Shown here: piece after piece, positions 1 through 9,279 of the stretch
Layout of the letters: every line of letters starts with the position of its first letter
How positions within the stretch are numbered: position 1 is the first letter of the stretch
NCBI RefSeq assembly: GCF_001594145.1
Contig: NZ_LVCF01000001.1
Span: 558,001-622,000 of the forward strand
Source: Branchiibius sp. NY16-3462-2
GTDB taxonomy: Bacteria; Actinomycetota; Actinomycetes; Actinomycetales; Dermatophilaceae
Direction of reading: 5' to 3'
DNA: 64,000 nt
Position numbers and translations under genes: made by a program
The notes under the pieces: generated by a model
What the model was told of the DNA's origin: nothing
What the model saw: the letters and a program-made list of their open reading frames with translations, nothing else
Database searches by the model: none

Positions 1-101
1 GCGGCTTCGGCGGACCGACTCCCTGATCAGCCAGTAATTCGTAACCTGACGTTTTCACGCCAGGTCTTCCGGTTGGCCTTCTGAGCCAGGACGCTGGATC
101 C
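1..101. other. Left edge and zwf upstream region
   Basis: These 101 bases precede the zwf start codon. One plus-strand frame closes at a TGA at about 24-26 after the residues GFGGPTP, and another frame runs to a stop at 82-84; either could be the tail of a gene entering from the left. In related genomes gnd often lies next to zwf, but seven residues are too few to name a gene. I see no clear promoter or hairpin here. Confidence 0.3.
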
Positions 102-1523
102 ATGGCGGAACGGCCCACCACGATCATCCTGTTCGGCGCGACCGGCGATTTGTCGCGACGCAAACTCCTACCGGGGCTGCTGCACCTGTTCCAGACCGGC
201 CTGCTGAACGACTTGCGAATCGTCGGCAGTTCGATGGAGGACTACACCAGGGACAGCTTCGTGGAGTTCGCTGCCAAGGCGGTCGCGGAGTTCTCCTCCC
301 ACAACCCGGACGATGCGGTGTGGGAGGACTTCGCCAAGCGGCTGTACTTCGTTCGCAGCCAGGACGGCCCCGCCGGGCTGAAGAAGACCGTCGATGAGGC
401 TGAGGCCGAGTTCACCGATACGCCCCGGCGACTGCACTACCTCAGCGTCCCGCCGAAGGCCGCGTTGAACGTCATCCAGATGATCGCCGACGCCGACCTG
501 GTCGAGCGATCCCGGGTCATCATGGAGAAGCCGTTCGGCACCGACCTGGCCTCCTCCAAGAAGCTCAACGCGGCCGTCCATGAGGTCTTCAATGAGGAGC
601 AGGTCTTCCGGATCGACCACTTCCTGGGCAAAGAGGCGGCGCTGAACATCCTGGCGTTCCGCTTCGCCAACGGTTTGTTCGAGCCCATCTGGCACCGCAA
701 CTTCATCGAGCACATCCAGATCGACGTACCCGAAGCGCTCGGGCTGGAAGGGCGCGCGGCGTTCTACGAGAACACCGGCGCGTTCCGCGACATGGTCGTC
801 ACGCACTTGTTCCAGGTGCTGGCCTTCACCGCGATGGAGCCGCCCACCGAGTTGGAGCCGGGGGCGATCACCGAGGAGAAGAACAAGGTCTTCCGCTCGA
901 TGCTGCCGATCCTGCCCAGCGACGTTGTCCGCGGTCAGTACGTCGGGTATCGCGACGAGCCCGGCGTCAGCCCGGAGTCGGAGACCGAGACGTTCATCGC
1001 GCTGCGCTGCCGCATCGACAACTGGCGGTGGGCGGGCGTGCCGTTCTATCTGCGGACCGGCAAGAAGATGGAGCAGGGCCAGCGGATCATCTCGATCGCC
1101 TTCCGCGAGCCGCCCAAATCAATGTTTCCGGCCGGGTCCGGCGTCGGTGAGCACGGGCCGGACCACCTGACCTTCGATCTGGCCGACCACTCCAAACTGT
1201 CGCTGTCCTTCTACGGCAAGCGCCCGGGGCCCGGGTTCCGGCTGGACAAGCTGTCCATGCAGTTCAGCGTGGAGGACACCAGTTGGACCGGGTCGGTGTT
1301 GGAGGCCTATGAGCGACTGATCTACGACGCGGTGCGCGGTGATCACACCCTCTTCACCAGTGCCGAGGGCATCGAGCGGGTGTGGGAGCTCAGCCAGCCG
1401 TTGCTCGACAATCCACCACCGGTGCGGCCCTACTCGGCCGGGTCGTGGGGGCCCAACCAGATCCACCAACTCGTGGCACCGCGGGCGTGGCGGCTGCCCT
1501 TCGAGCGGAAGTGGCGACCCTAG
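102..1523 (+). CDS. zwf: Glucose-6-phosphate 1-dehydrogenase
   Basis: This enzyme oxidises glucose 6-phosphate to 6-phosphogluconolactone with NAD(P)+, the first step of the oxidative pentose phosphate pathway, in the cytosol. The 473-residue product has the nucleotide-binding motif GATGDLS at 12-18, EKPFG at 142-146 and the substrate-binding signature RIDHFLGKE at 170-178, which carries the family's key Asp, His and Lys. The usual Tyr in that signature (RIDHYLGKE) is Phe here. Length is slightly short for the family (about 480-510) but the domains look complete. The ATG start sits just before the Rossmann strand. It converges with the DUF3027 gene and their 3' ends overlap by 4 bases. Confidence 0.97.
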   Translation: MAERPTTIILFGATGDLSRRKLLPGLLHLFQTGLLNDLRIVGSSMEDYTRDSFVEFAAKAVAEFSSHNPDDAVWEDFAKRLYFVRSQDGPAGLKKTVDEAEAEFTDTPRRLHYLSVPPKAALNVIQMIADADLVERSRVIMEKPFGTDLASSKKLNAAVHEVFNEEQVFRIDHFLGKEAALNILAFRFANGLFEPIWHRNFIEHIQIDVPEALGLEGRAAFYENTGAFRDMVVTHLFQVLAFTAMEPPTELEPGAITEEKNKVFRSMLPILPSDVVRGQYVGYRDEPGVSPESETETFIALRCRIDNWRWAGVPFYLRTGKKMEQGQRIISIAFREPPKSMFPAGSGVGEHGPDHLTFDLADHSKLSLSFYGKRPGPGFRLDKLSMQFSVEDTSWTGSVLEAYERLIYDAVRGDHTLFTSAEGIERVWELSQPLLDNPPPVRPYSAGSWGPNQIHQLVAPRAWRLPFERKWRP

Positions 1524-2302
1524 AGCTCGACCGTCTCGACCTCGAGCTCGAAGTCGTCCAGTCGCACCGGCTCGACCTGCTCCGGCTCGCGCGCGGTCAC
1601 ATCGACCTCACTGTGCGCGCCGCAGCCGTGGTCGAGGGAGACGACCGACCCGTCGGACGGCGACCACTCGTTGGCGCACACCCCGAACACCGGCCGTAGC
1701 GCGCCCGGCATCGGCAGGAAGTAGCCGCAGGTCGTGCAGTGCGCCGGTGCCTCGACGGCGACCGCGCAGCGCGGGCCGTGCGAGCCGTCGTACCAGCGCT
1801 GGGCGGCGGCCTCCCGGCCCTCCCGTGAGAGCACCCGGCGCCGGCCCAGACCCAACTCGAAGAAGGCCATCTCATCGACCTCTTCGTCACCGCTGGCCTC
1901 GAATCCGAACTCCAGGTTCGGATCGTCCTCGACGTACGGCGTGACATCCCCGGCGCCGATGTCACCGGGACGCAACCGCTCGGCGTACGGGACCCAATCG
2001 GGGGTCAGGATCGCGCCACCGCCGGGCAGCAGGTTGACCTCGCACACGGTCGCAAACTTCTGCCGGGGCGCCCGGGCGACGGACACGGTCCAGTGCCACC
2101 CGACGTACCCCTTGGCGGTGTAGGCGAAGTGGTGCATGGCCAGTCGTTCGCCGATCATCTCGGCGCCCTGATGCTCCCCGATCGTGTCGGCGGGGGTGAT
2201 GTCGAGCAGCGCGGCCCGGGCCAGATCGACCGCGCCGAGCAGGACCTTGTCGGCCTTCTCGGCCTTGGCCTTCTTCGGCTTCTCACGCACCTCGACGGTC
2301 AT
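1520..2302 (-). CDS. DUF3027 domain protein
   Basis: This 260-residue protein belongs to the actinobacterial DUF3027 family, whose function is not established. It opens with a Lys/Glu-rich stretch and has a central region with the motif GYVGWHW. A Cys-rich part follows with HCTTCGYFLP and, near the C-terminus, HGCGAHSE; together these could hold a metal. The gene lies 2 bases downstream of the cold-shock gene on the same strand, so the two are probably co-transcribed. In mycobacteria related genes also lie near a cspB-like gene. The ATG start follows the cold-shock stop directly. Confidence 0.85.
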   Translation of the reverse strand: MTVEVREKPKKAKAEKADKVLLGAVDLARAALLDITPADTIGEHQGAEMIGERLAMHHFAYTAKGYVGWHWTVSVARAPRQKFATVCEVNLLPGGGAILTPDWVPYAERLRPGDIGAGDVTPYVEDDPNLEFGFEASGDEEVDEMAFFELGLGRRRVLSREGREAAAQRWYDGSHGPRCAVAVEAPAHCTTCGYFLPMPGALRPVFGVCANEWSPSDGSVVSLDHGCGAHSEVDVTAREPEQVEPVRLDDFELEVETVEL

Positions 2303-2304
2303 GG

Positions 2305-2688
2305 TCAGGCGTCCAGATCGTCCGCAACGGCGCGCATCACGGCGGCCACCTTGCCGGCCTGGGCCTTGTCGGGGTAGCGACCCCGGCGCAGGCTGCCGCC
2401 GACGTTGTCGAGCAACTTGATCAGGTCCTCGACGATGATCGCCATGTCGTCAGCCGGCTTGCGGCTGCGGGCGGCCAGCGAGACCGTCGGCTCGGTCAGC
2501 GTGACGCTCAGCGCCTGGGCGCCGCGCCGGCCCTCGGCCACGGAGTACTCGATGCGGGTGCCGCTCTTGAGCGCCGTGGTGCCAGCGGGCAGCGCACTGG
2601 AGGGCAGGAACACGTCCTGGCCGTCGTCGCCGGATACGAAACCGAATCCCTTGTCGGAATCGAAGAACTTCACCTTGCCGGAAGGCAC
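2305..2688 (-). CDS. Cold-shock domain protein with C-terminal extension
   Basis: An OB-fold, single-strand nucleic-acid-binding protein. Residues 1-66 match a cold-shock domain, with the RNP1-like motif KGFGFVS and an RNP2-like DVFLPSSAL in which the usual aromatic VFVH is changed. A further 60 residues, not present in minimal 67-residue CspA proteins, follow and contain a helical segment (MAIIVEDLIKLLDN). Similar longer CspB-like proteins occur in actinobacteria. The GTG start is chosen because a GAGGTGG Shine-Dalgarno lies just upstream. The 79 bases upstream hold the probable promoter. It probably acts as an RNA chaperone; that is family knowledge. Confidence 0.9.
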   Translation of the reverse strand: MPSGKVKFFDSDKGFGFVSGDDGQDVFLPSSALPAGTTALKSGTRIEYSVAEGRRGAQALSVTLTEPTVSLAARSRKPADDMAIIVEDLIKLLDNVGGSLRRGRYPDKAQAGKVAAVMRAVADDLDA

Positions 2689-2767
2689 TGTCCACCTCGT
2701 TGTGCTGGGTTATCGGGCTCTCACCCGAACGTCATGAGGGCACGCCGAAACGTGCCGGTCCTTAAGG

Positions 2768-3388
2768 CTAACGCGCGGGCGGGCCGGACAGATAATCGTT
2801 CAGCCACGGGCCGAAACTGCGCAGATCGGGTACGACGGACCGGGCGCCGGCCGCCCGCAACCTCGCCTCGTCGTGGGGTCCGGTGAGCACGCCGAGGGCG
2901 AATGCTCCCCCGGCCACGGCTCCCGCCATGTCACCCTCGTGGTCCCCGACGAAGATCGTGGCGTGATGCTCCCGGATCGGGACTGCTTTGCCGGCACCGA
3001 AGGCATCCCCGACGACGATGTCCGGATGCAGGTCGACCTGGTCCAGCACTTCATGCACGGCGGGTTCGTATTTCGCGCTGACCACCATGGGGCGGCCGCC
3101 GTGCTCGCGGATCGCGGCGAAGGCCTCGTGCGCACCGGGCAGTGCGGTCGTCATCGGGACGGCCAGGCGGGGGTAGAGCGACCGATACTGCTCCACCGCC
3201 TCCGGGACCTGGTCGGGCGGTAGGAACTGGGCCAGGTTGTCCGCCAGCGGAGCGCCGATCAGCGGCCACAACTGCTCGTCGCTGGCCTCGACCCCACGGT
3301 CGGCCAGCGTGCGCTGCATACAGACCACGATGCCGGCGCGCGAGTCGACCAGGGTCATGTCCAGGTCGAAGCCGACAACGAAGCTCAC
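2768..3388 (-). CDS. HAD-superfamily hydrolase (phosphoglycolate phosphatase-like)
   Basis: This 206-residue protein has the four HAD motifs: nucleophile motif FDLDMTLVDS near the start, a Ser/Thr motif in the MVVSAKYEP region, a Lys in GAGKAVP, and the acidic motif GDHEGDM. Its cap region matches the Gph/phosphoglycolate phosphatase group, but the substrate cannot be read from sequence. The frame is open further upstream, but the extra residues are a low-complexity antisense of the neighbour's tail. The GTG start at 3388 overlaps the upstream stop in a GTGA junction and puts the nucleophile Asp about ten residues from the N-terminus, as usual. Confidence 0.85.
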   Translation of the reverse strand: MSFVVGFDLDMTLVDSRAGIVVCMQRTLADRGVEASDEQLWPLIGAPLADNLAQFLPPDQVPEAVEQYRSLYPRLAVPMTTALPGAHEAFAAIREHGGRPMVVSAKYEPAVHEVLDQVDLHPDIVVGDAFGAGKAVPIREHHATIFVGDHEGDMAGAVAGGAFALGVLTGPHDEARLRAAGARSVVPDLRSFGPWLNDYLSGPPAR

Positions 3389-4128
3389 TGCTGGGTCGGT
3401 GGCTGCTGGTCTGAACCCGGCGCAGGTGGGGGCGTCTGCTGCTGCCCGTACTGCGGTGCCTGCGGCGGCTGCTGCGGTTGGCCGTATTGCTGGGGCTGGC
3501 CGTATTGCGGGGCCTGGCCGTATTGCTGGGGTTGCTGGGGCTGGCCGTACGGATATCCGGTGGGCGCGCCGTACCCACCGGCGTACGCCTGCTGCTGACT
3601 CCACGCGGTGCGCTCGCGGTTGGAACGCACCAGCTTCACGATGCCGGTGATCAGCAGTCCCAGGCCGATCAGGCCGGCCAGCGAGGCACCACCGAAGCCG
3701 ACGAAGATCGGCATGAGCAACTTCTTGCTGACGTCCGCGGCGTCCTTGCCACTCAGCACGCTCACGTCAACAGAGCCGCAGTCGATCTTGTAGGCGCCGG
3801 CGTCGGTCGTCGTGAACGAGCCGAGCAGGTTGAACGTGCTGTCGCCCTCCTTGACCGAACCACTCGTGGAGTTCTCGACCGTCACCGGGCTACCGGCCGG
3901 ATCGGTCACCGAGCAGGACGAACCGGTGGCGTCGCCGAACATCGCGACGGTGGTGTTTGCGGCGAAGTCGTGGGTGGAGCCCGCGGCGACGACCGGGGCC
4001 TCCTTGACCAGGTTGGCCATGTTCTTGACCCCGAACACCGTGCCGGCCAGGAAGATCGCGAAGGCGACCGGGAGCATGATGATTGCTCCGATGATGGTCA
4101 GCCACAGACCACGACGTTTGGGTTGCAT
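3385..4128 (-). CDS. Two-TM membrane protein with Gln/Pro/Tyr-rich tail
   Basis: The product is 247 residues and I do not recognise a named family. A short basic N-terminus leads into a hydrophobic segment (residues 7-33). About 95 mostly polar residues follow, then a second hydrophobic segment (IFVGFGGASLAGLIGLGLLI), so both termini probably face the cytoplasm and the middle domain lies outside. The last 65 residues are low-complexity Q, P, Y and G, encoded partly by 18-bp tandem units. ATG at 4128 is chosen because it precedes the first membrane segment and avoids overlap with the glycosidase stop. Such tails often mediate weak multivalent binding; no function is assigned. Confidence 0.7.
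   Translation of the reverse strand: MQPKRRGLWLTIIGAIIMLPVAFAIFLAGTVFGVKNMANLVKEAPVVAAGSTHDFAANTTVAMFGDATGSSCSVTDPAGSPVTVENSTSGSVKEGDSTFNLLGSFTTTDAGAYKIDCGSVDVSVLSGKDAADVSKKLLMPIFVGFGGASLAGLIGLGLLITGIVKLVRSNRERTAWSQQQAYAGGYGAPTGYPYGQPQQPQQYGQAPQYGQPQQYGQPQQPPQAPQYGQQQTPPPAPGSDQQPPTQQ
3480..3533 (+). repeat. Three 18-bp tandem units in a Gln-rich coding tail
   Basis: Three near-identical units beginning GGCCGTATTGC lie head to tail at 3480-3497, 3498-3515 and 3516-3533. On the minus strand they encode repeats of Gln, Tyr, Gly and Pro in the tail of the membrane protein. A partial further unit follows. Copy number may vary between strains. Confidence 0.8.
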
Positions 4129-4138
4129 GGTCGGGAGC

Positions 4139-6796
4139 CTAGCCCGCCGCGCGGCCGGGCGGGTCGAGCAGCAGATCGACCACCAGGGCGGTCCAGCCGG
4201 TCTGGTGGCTGGCACCCAGACCTTTTGCCGTATCGCCGTGGAAGTACTCGAAGAACAGCAGGTTGTCGCGCCAGGCGGGATCGTCGGCGAACCGCGGATC
4301 GCCTCCCCACACCGGGCGGCGGCCGTCCGGGCCGGGCAACCAGATCCCCACCAGGCGGTCGGCCAGGTCGGTAGCGATGTCGTCCATCGAGCGCTGTACG
4401 CCTGAGCCGGTGGGGTATTCGACGGTGAACCGGGAGCCGGGCACCTTGTCGTACCGCACCAGCGTGCGCACCACCAGATAGTTGGTGGGCAGCCACACCG
4501 GACCGCGCCAGTTGGAGTTGCCGCCGTACATGTCGGTCGTGGACTCGCCGGGCTCGTAATCGATGACCGCGCTGGGAAGTCCGGGCACGACGTACGGCGT
4601 GGACAGCCTTTTGGTCACCGACCGCAGGCCGTGCGGGGAGAGGAATCCCTGCTCATCGAAGACGTGCCGCAAGGCGGTGCTCGCCATGTCCGGTGTGACC
4701 AGGGAGATCAGGACCCCGTCGGTTCCTGCTACCCGCGGGACACGACCAAGGTTGTGCTCCCGCTGGGCAGGGCTGCGCTCGGAGTCATCCAGTCGGCGGG
4801 CGGTGCGCTTCTCCAGGACCGCCAGACGCCGTACCTGCTCCGGCGGAAGTGACACGGAGGCGAGCAGCGGGATCATGCCCACCAGGGTCTGCACCTTGAT
4901 CGGGATCTGCTGCCCGGCGGCGTCAGTCAACCGGTCGTAGAAGAACCCGTCGGCCGGGTCGTAGAGATGGGCGTCATCCAGCGCATCGGCGATCAGCAGG
5001 AACTGTTCGAGGAATTTCACGACCATGTCGTCGTAGACGTCGTTCTGCTCGGCCAGCATGAGCGCGATCAGCAGCATGTTCTCCGAATACATCGCCATCC
5101 AGGCGGTGCCGTCGGCCTGCTCGATCGTGACACCGGGGGGCAGATGCGACCGGTCGACCGGGCTGATGTTGTCCAGGCCGAGGAAGCCGCCACCGAAAAC
5201 GTTGTGACCGCTGGGGTCTTCGCGATTGAGCCACCAGGTGAAGTTCAGCATCAGCTTCTGGAAGATGCGCTCGAGGAAGGCGCGGTCCCGGGCGCCGTCG
5301 ATGAGGAACACGCGCAGGGTCGCGAACGCGTGGACCGGCGGGTTGACGTCGTCGAAGTCCCACTCGTACGCCGGTAGCGCACCGTTGGGGTGTTGGAACC
5401 ACTCCCGCAACAGGACGGTGAGCTGGTACTTCGCGAACGCCGGGTCCAGGTGGGCCCAGGCAATCGAGTGGAAGGCGAGGTCCCAGGCGGCGAACCAGGG
5501 GTACTCCCACGGGTCGGGCATGGCGAGGATGTCGAACGCGTCCAGGTGGCGCCAATTGGCGTTGCGACCGGTTTCTCGTTCCGGTGGCGGGGGCGGTTCG
5601 GCAGGATCGCCGTCCAACCATCGACTCACGCGGTAGGGGTAGATCTGTTTGCTCCAGACCAGCCCGGCCGACGCCTGTCGTAGCACCAGCCGGCGTTCGT
5701 CGTCGAGGTCCTTGCCGATCGCCGCGTAGAACTCATCGGCGTCGTTGATCCGTTGGGCGACAACGGAATCGCACAGCGCGGCGTCCCAACTGGTCGGCTC
5801 GTCCACTGGACGGTGCAACCGGAGTCGCAGGGTCACCGTCTGGCCCGCACCCACGGTCGGCTCGAACCAGAACGCCGCCTTCGTGCCCCGCTGGTCAGGG
5901 TTGACGGTGGGTGCGCCCGAGACGACGTGATCGTTGATCCCATCCTTGGGGTACGCCGAGCGTCGTGGTGCGCCGTCCTGGACGTCAGGGTTGGTTTCGT
6001 TGTCGCAGAACAGGATTCGCGGATCAGACCCGGGCTCGACGTCGAACCGGTACCCGCCGGCGATCGGATGGTCCGACACGATGGTCGTGCCGTCGAGGGA
6101 CAGCGCTGGCGGCTGCGCGTCGGTCCACCGCCAGGTGTTGCGGAACCAGAAGGTGGGAAGGACGTGCAGGGTGGCTTGGTCCGGACCGTGATTGGTGATG
6201 TCGATCCGCATGAACAGATCGGTGGGCGACTCTTTGGCGTAGGTGACGTCGACGATCCAGAACCTGCCGTCGTCGAAGACACCTGTATCCATTAGCTCGA
6301 ACTCGGGGTCCTGCCTTGTGCGACGGGCGTTTTCAGCAACGAGTTGTTCGTAGGGGAACTCCGCCTGCGGGTAGTGATAACGCCACTTCAGCAGCGCATG
6401 ACTGGGCAGTCCTTCCAGGTACCACCAGTACTCCTTGACGTCCTCACCGTGATTGCCCTGCGGCCCGCTGAGGCCGAACATCCGCTCCTTCAGGAACGGG
6501 TCGCGGCCGTTCCACAGCGCCAGGGATAGGCACAGTTCCTGACGGACGTCGCAGATCCCCGCCATGCCGTCTTCGTTCCAGCGGTAGACCCGGGAGCGGG
6601 CTTGGTCGTGCGGGAAGCTGGCCCACGCGTCGCCGTCGGCGCTGTAGTCCTCGCGGACCGATCCCCACGCTCGCTCGGCCAGATAGGGGCCCCACTCGTA
6701 CCAGGGATTTGCCTCGGACAGCGAGTCTTCCGCACGGCCGGTCGCCTCGGCGAGCCGGCGGTGTTCAGCGGTCTTCAGCGGATCAGAACCCGTCAT
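4139..6796 (-). CDS. MGH1-like (GH63-type) glycosidase
   Basis: An 885-residue glycoside hydrolase of the MGH1/GH63-like group, a family that includes mannosylglycerate and glucosylglycerate hydrolases; many members are annotated simply as glucosidase. The N-terminal half is a beta-rich domain (for example WFRNTWRW). The C-terminal half is an (alpha/alpha)6-type region with PWEYPWFAAWDLAFH, ENMLLIALMLAEQNDVYDDM and the conserved block MYGGNSNWRGPVWLP. There is no signal peptide, so it is probably cytoplasmic. Its role may be breakdown of a glucose-containing compatible solute or storage oligosaccharide, which is inference. ATG start; the next downstream gene is 10 bases away. Confidence 0.8.
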   Translation of the reverse strand: MTGSDPLKTAEHRRLAEATGRAEDSLSEANPWYEWGPYLAERAWGSVREDYSADGDAWASFPHDQARSRVYRWNEDGMAGICDVRQELCLSLALWNGRDPFLKERMFGLSGPQGNHGEDVKEYWWYLEGLPSHALLKWRYHYPQAEFPYEQLVAENARRTRQDPEFELMDTGVFDDGRFWIVDVTYAKESPTDLFMRIDITNHGPDQATLHVLPTFWFRNTWRWTDAQPPALSLDGTTIVSDHPIAGGYRFDVEPGSDPRILFCDNETNPDVQDGAPRRSAYPKDGINDHVVSGAPTVNPDQRGTKAAFWFEPTVGAGQTVTLRLRLHRPVDEPTSWDAALCDSVVAQRINDADEFYAAIGKDLDDERRLVLRQASAGLVWSKQIYPYRVSRWLDGDPAEPPPPPERETGRNANWRHLDAFDILAMPDPWEYPWFAAWDLAFHSIAWAHLDPAFAKYQLTVLLREWFQHPNGALPAYEWDFDDVNPPVHAFATLRVFLIDGARDRAFLERIFQKLMLNFTWWLNREDPSGHNVFGGGFLGLDNISPVDRSHLPPGVTIEQADGTAWMAMYSENMLLIALMLAEQNDVYDDMVVKFLEQFLLIADALDDAHLYDPADGFFYDRLTDAAGQQIPIKVQTLVGMIPLLASVSLPPEQVRRLAVLEKRTARRLDDSERSPAQREHNLGRVPRVAGTDGVLISLVTPDMASTALRHVFDEQGFLSPHGLRSVTKRLSTPYVVPGLPSAVIDYEPGESTTDMYGGNSNWRGPVWLPTNYLVVRTLVRYDKVPGSRFTVEYPTGSGVQRSMDDIATDLADRLVGIWLPGPDGRRPVWGGDPRFADDPAWRDNLLFFEYFHGDTAKGLGASHQTGWTALVVDLLLDPPGRAAG

Positions 6797-6835
6797 AGGT
6801 CGAGTGTCCTGGAGTTGGTAGCCCTAGGCGCAGGT

Positions 6836-7765
6836 TTAGAAGTACCAGGGGAACTCCGACCAGTCAGGGTCGCGCTTCTCCAGGAACGCGTCGCGACCCT
6901 CCACCGCTTCGTCGGTCATGTACGCCAACCGCGTCGCCTCGCCCGCGAAGACCTGCTGACCCATCAAGCCGTCGTCGGTCAGGTTGAAGGCGAACTTCAG
7001 CATCCGCTGTGCCGTCGGCGACTTGCCGTTGATCTCGGCCGCCACCTGCAGCGACTCCTTCTCAAGGTCCGCGTGGTCCGCCACGATGTTGACCGCGCCC
7101 ATGCGCTGCATCGTCTCCGCGTCGTACGTCCGGCCCAGGAGGAAAATCTCCCGGGCGAACTTCTGACCGACCTGCTTGGCCAGGTACGCCGACCCGTACC
7201 CCGCGTCGAAGGAGCCCACGTCCGCGTCGGTCTGCTTGAAGCGGGCGTGCTCGCGGGAGGCGATCGTCATATCGCACACCACGTGCAGCGAGTGCCCGCC
7301 GCCGGCGGCCCAGCCGTTGACCACGGCGATCACGACCTTGGGCATCGTGCGGATCAGCCGCTGCACCTCCAGGATGTGCAACCGTCCCCCGGCCGCCTTC
7401 ACGCGCGCCTGGTCGACGGTCTCGGCCGTCTCCCCCTCGGCGTACTGGTAACCCGATCGGCCCCGGATCCGCTGGTCGCCACCGGAGCAGAACGCCCAGC
7501 CGCCGTCCTTGGCCGACGGGCCGTTGCCGGTCAGCAGCACGCAGCCCACGTCGGGGGTCATGCGGGCGTGGTCGAGCGCGCGATACAGCTCGTCGACCGT
7601 GTGCGGGCGGAAGGCGTTGCGCACCTCGGGGCGGTTGAAGGCCACCCGCACCGTGCCCCTGGCCGGCCCGTCCAGCACACACCGGTGGTAGGTGATGTCG
7701 GTCAGGTCCTCGAAGCCGGGCACCAACGCCCAGGCGGTCTCATCGAACGGGTTCTGATCAGTCAC
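6836..7765 (-). CDS. menB: 1,4-Dihydroxy-2-naphthoyl-CoA synthase
   Basis: MenB converts o-succinylbenzoyl-CoA to 1,4-dihydroxy-2-naphthoyl-CoA in menaquinone synthesis. The 309-residue product is a crotonase-fold protein with FCSGGDQRIRG and the oxyanion-hole region GWAAGGGHSLHVVCD, followed by the DVGSFDAGYGSAYLA block typical of MenB. The C-terminus WSEFPWYF is also characteristic. The frame is open to 7870, but that would run into menC; the GTG at 7765 gives the usual length and N-terminus. It is divergent from menC with only 24 bases between the starts, so the two promoters must share or overlap this gap. Confidence 0.96.
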   Translation of the reverse strand: MTDQNPFDETAWALVPGFEDLTDITYHRCVLDGPARGTVRVAFNRPEVRNAFRPHTVDELYRALDHARMTPDVGCVLLTGNGPSAKDGGWAFCSGGDQRIRGRSGYQYAEGETAETVDQARVKAAGGRLHILEVQRLIRTMPKVVIAVVNGWAAGGGHSLHVVCDMTIASREHARFKQTDADVGSFDAGYGSAYLAKQVGQKFAREIFLLGRTYDAETMQRMGAVNIVADHADLEKESLQVAAEINGKSPTAQRMLKFAFNLTDDGLMGQQVFAGEATRLAYMTDEAVEGRDAFLEKRDPDWSEFPWYF

Positions 7766-7789
7766 AGGGCCAACCCTAGGCTGGACTGC

Positions 7790-8761
7790 GTGATCGACCT
7801 GCAGGAGCTTCAGGACAGTGCGCACGTCGTCTCCATTCCGTTGCGGACGCGCTTCCGTGGCGTCGACCATCGCGAGGCGATGATCCTGCGCGGGCCGACG
7901 GGTGATGCCGAGTTCGCGCCGTTCCTGGAGTACGACGCGGCCGAGTCCGCGCGCTGGCTGGCGGCCGCCATCGAGGCCGGGTGGGGCTCGTGGCCTGCGC
8001 CGGTGCGTTCGTCGATCCCCGTCAACGCGACCGTGCCGGCGGTGGACGCGTCGGAGGTCGCTGGGGTCCTGGCGCGGTACGACGGGTGCACCACGGCCAA
8101 GGTCAAAGTCGCCGAGCGTGGTCAGTCGCTGGACGACGACGTGGCCCGCGTGGCCGAGGTGCGCTCCCTTCTCGGGCCCACCGGCAGGATCCGGGTCGAC
8201 GCGAACGGCGGCTGGTCGCTGGACGACGCTGTGTGGGCGTTGACCGCGTTGTCGGGCTTTGAGTTGGAGTACGCCGAGCAGCCGTGCGCGACCGTGGAGG
8301 AGTTGGCATCGCTGCGAATTGCGTTGGTGAACAACGGCGTTGACCTGCGGGTGGCTGCCGACGAATCGATCCGGAAGGCGACTGATCCGTTGTTGGTGGC
8401 CCGGCTGGGCGCGGCGGATATCGCAGTGGTCAAGGTCGCGCCGCTGGGCGGGGTGCAGGCTGCCCTCGACATCGCGCTCGAAGCCGGATTGCCGACGGTG
8501 GTGTCCTCTGCGCTGGACACGTCGATCGGGATCGCGGCCGGAGTCGCGTTGGCTGCGGCGCTTCCGGATCTCGAATTCGCCTGTGGCTTAGGAACCGTCG
8601 AGCTTCTCTCAGGTGATGTGACATCCAGTCCGCTGGTGCCCCAGGCTGGTTCGATCGACGTACGCCGACCCTCGGCTGACCGTCTCTCATCCCTCCGCGC
8701 GGCGCCTGAGCGGGAAACGTGGTGGCGGCAGCGTCTCGCGGCTGCCTACGCTGAGTTGTGA
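7790..8761 (+). CDS. menC: o-Succinylbenzoate synthase
   Basis: MenC dehydrates SHCHC to o-succinylbenzoate in the menaquinone pathway. The 323-residue protein has the enolase-superfamily catalytic set: Lys104 and Lys106 in AKVKVAE, metal ligands Asp137 (RVDANGGW), Glu163 (EYAEQP) and Asp191 (AADES), and the second base Lys215 (VVKVAPLGG). This is the actinobacterial short form, comparable to M. tuberculosis MenC. The GTG start at 7790 lies 24 bases from the divergent menB start; the open frame continues upstream but would be antisense to menB. Its stop overlaps the GTG of the DinB gene by 4 bases. Confidence 0.95.
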   Translation: MIDLQELQDSAHVVSIPLRTRFRGVDHREAMILRGPTGDAEFAPFLEYDAAESARWLAAAIEAGWGSWPAPVRSSIPVNATVPAVDASEVAGVLARYDGCTTAKVKVAERGQSLDDDVARVAEVRSLLGPTGRIRVDANGGWSLDDAVWALTALSGFELEYAEQPCATVEELASLRIALVNNGVDLRVAADESIRKATDPLLVARLGAADIAVVKVAPLGGVQAALDIALEAGLPTVVSSALDTSIGIAAGVALAAALPDLEFACGLGTVELLSGDVTSSPLVPQAGSIDVRRPSADRLSSLRAAPERETWWRQRLAAAYAEL

Positions 8762-9279
8762 CCTCCATCGAACCAGACACCAAGGACTGGACCTGGGTCC
8801 TCGAAAAGGCCTGCCCGGACTGCGAATTCGATCCGACACAGATCGACTTCGCGACCATCGCCGACCAGGTGCGATCGATGACCCCGCGGTGGCAGGACCG
8901 GCTCGCGCGCCCGGATGCGACGACGCGGCCCGAACCCACCGTATGGTCACCGACCGAGTACGCCGCTCACGTGCGGGACGTCCACCGCGTGTTCGACGAG
9001 CGGTTCGAGCAGCTACTGACCGAGGACGATCCGCTCTTCGCCAACTGGGATCAGGACGCGGCCGCGATCGACGGTGACTACGCGTCGTTGTCGCCCGATG
9101 CGGTGAGCATCGAATTAGCCACTGCGACAGAGCAGATCGCCTCCCGCCTCGACACCATCACCGCCGACCAACTCGATCGACCCGGTCGCCGCAGCAACGG
9201 ATCGATCTTCACCGTCGACACACTGGCTCGCTACTACCTTCACGACCTCGTACATCACCTGCATGACGTCGACGCCTGA
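8758..9279 (+). CDS. DinB-family four-helix protein
   Basis: A 173-residue protein of the DinB/mycothiol-dependent maleylpyruvate isomerase-like superfamily. Possible metal ligands are the His residues in YAAHVRDVH and in the C-terminal LHDLVHHLHD, arranged as in this fold. Members include thiol-dependent transferases and proteins of unknown function, so no reaction is assigned. The N-terminal KACPDCEFDP is an extra Cys pair. The GTG start overlaps the menC stop in a GTGA junction, and its 3' end overlaps the next gene by 17 bases, so the three genes are likely one transcript. Confidence 0.8.
   Translation: MTSIEPDTKDWTWVLEKACPDCEFDPTQIDFATIADQVRSMTPRWQDRLARPDATTRPEPTVWSPTEYAAHVRDVHRVFDERFEQLLTEDDPLFANWDQDAAAIDGDYASLSPDAVSIELATATEQIASRLDTITADQLDRPGRRSNGSIFTVDTLARYYLHDLVHHLHDVDA

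Noticed and set aside
6602..7789. A long plus-strand extension of menC over menB and the glycosidase start.
   Set aside because: It is antisense to menB and shows no family match; menC starts at the GTG at 7790.
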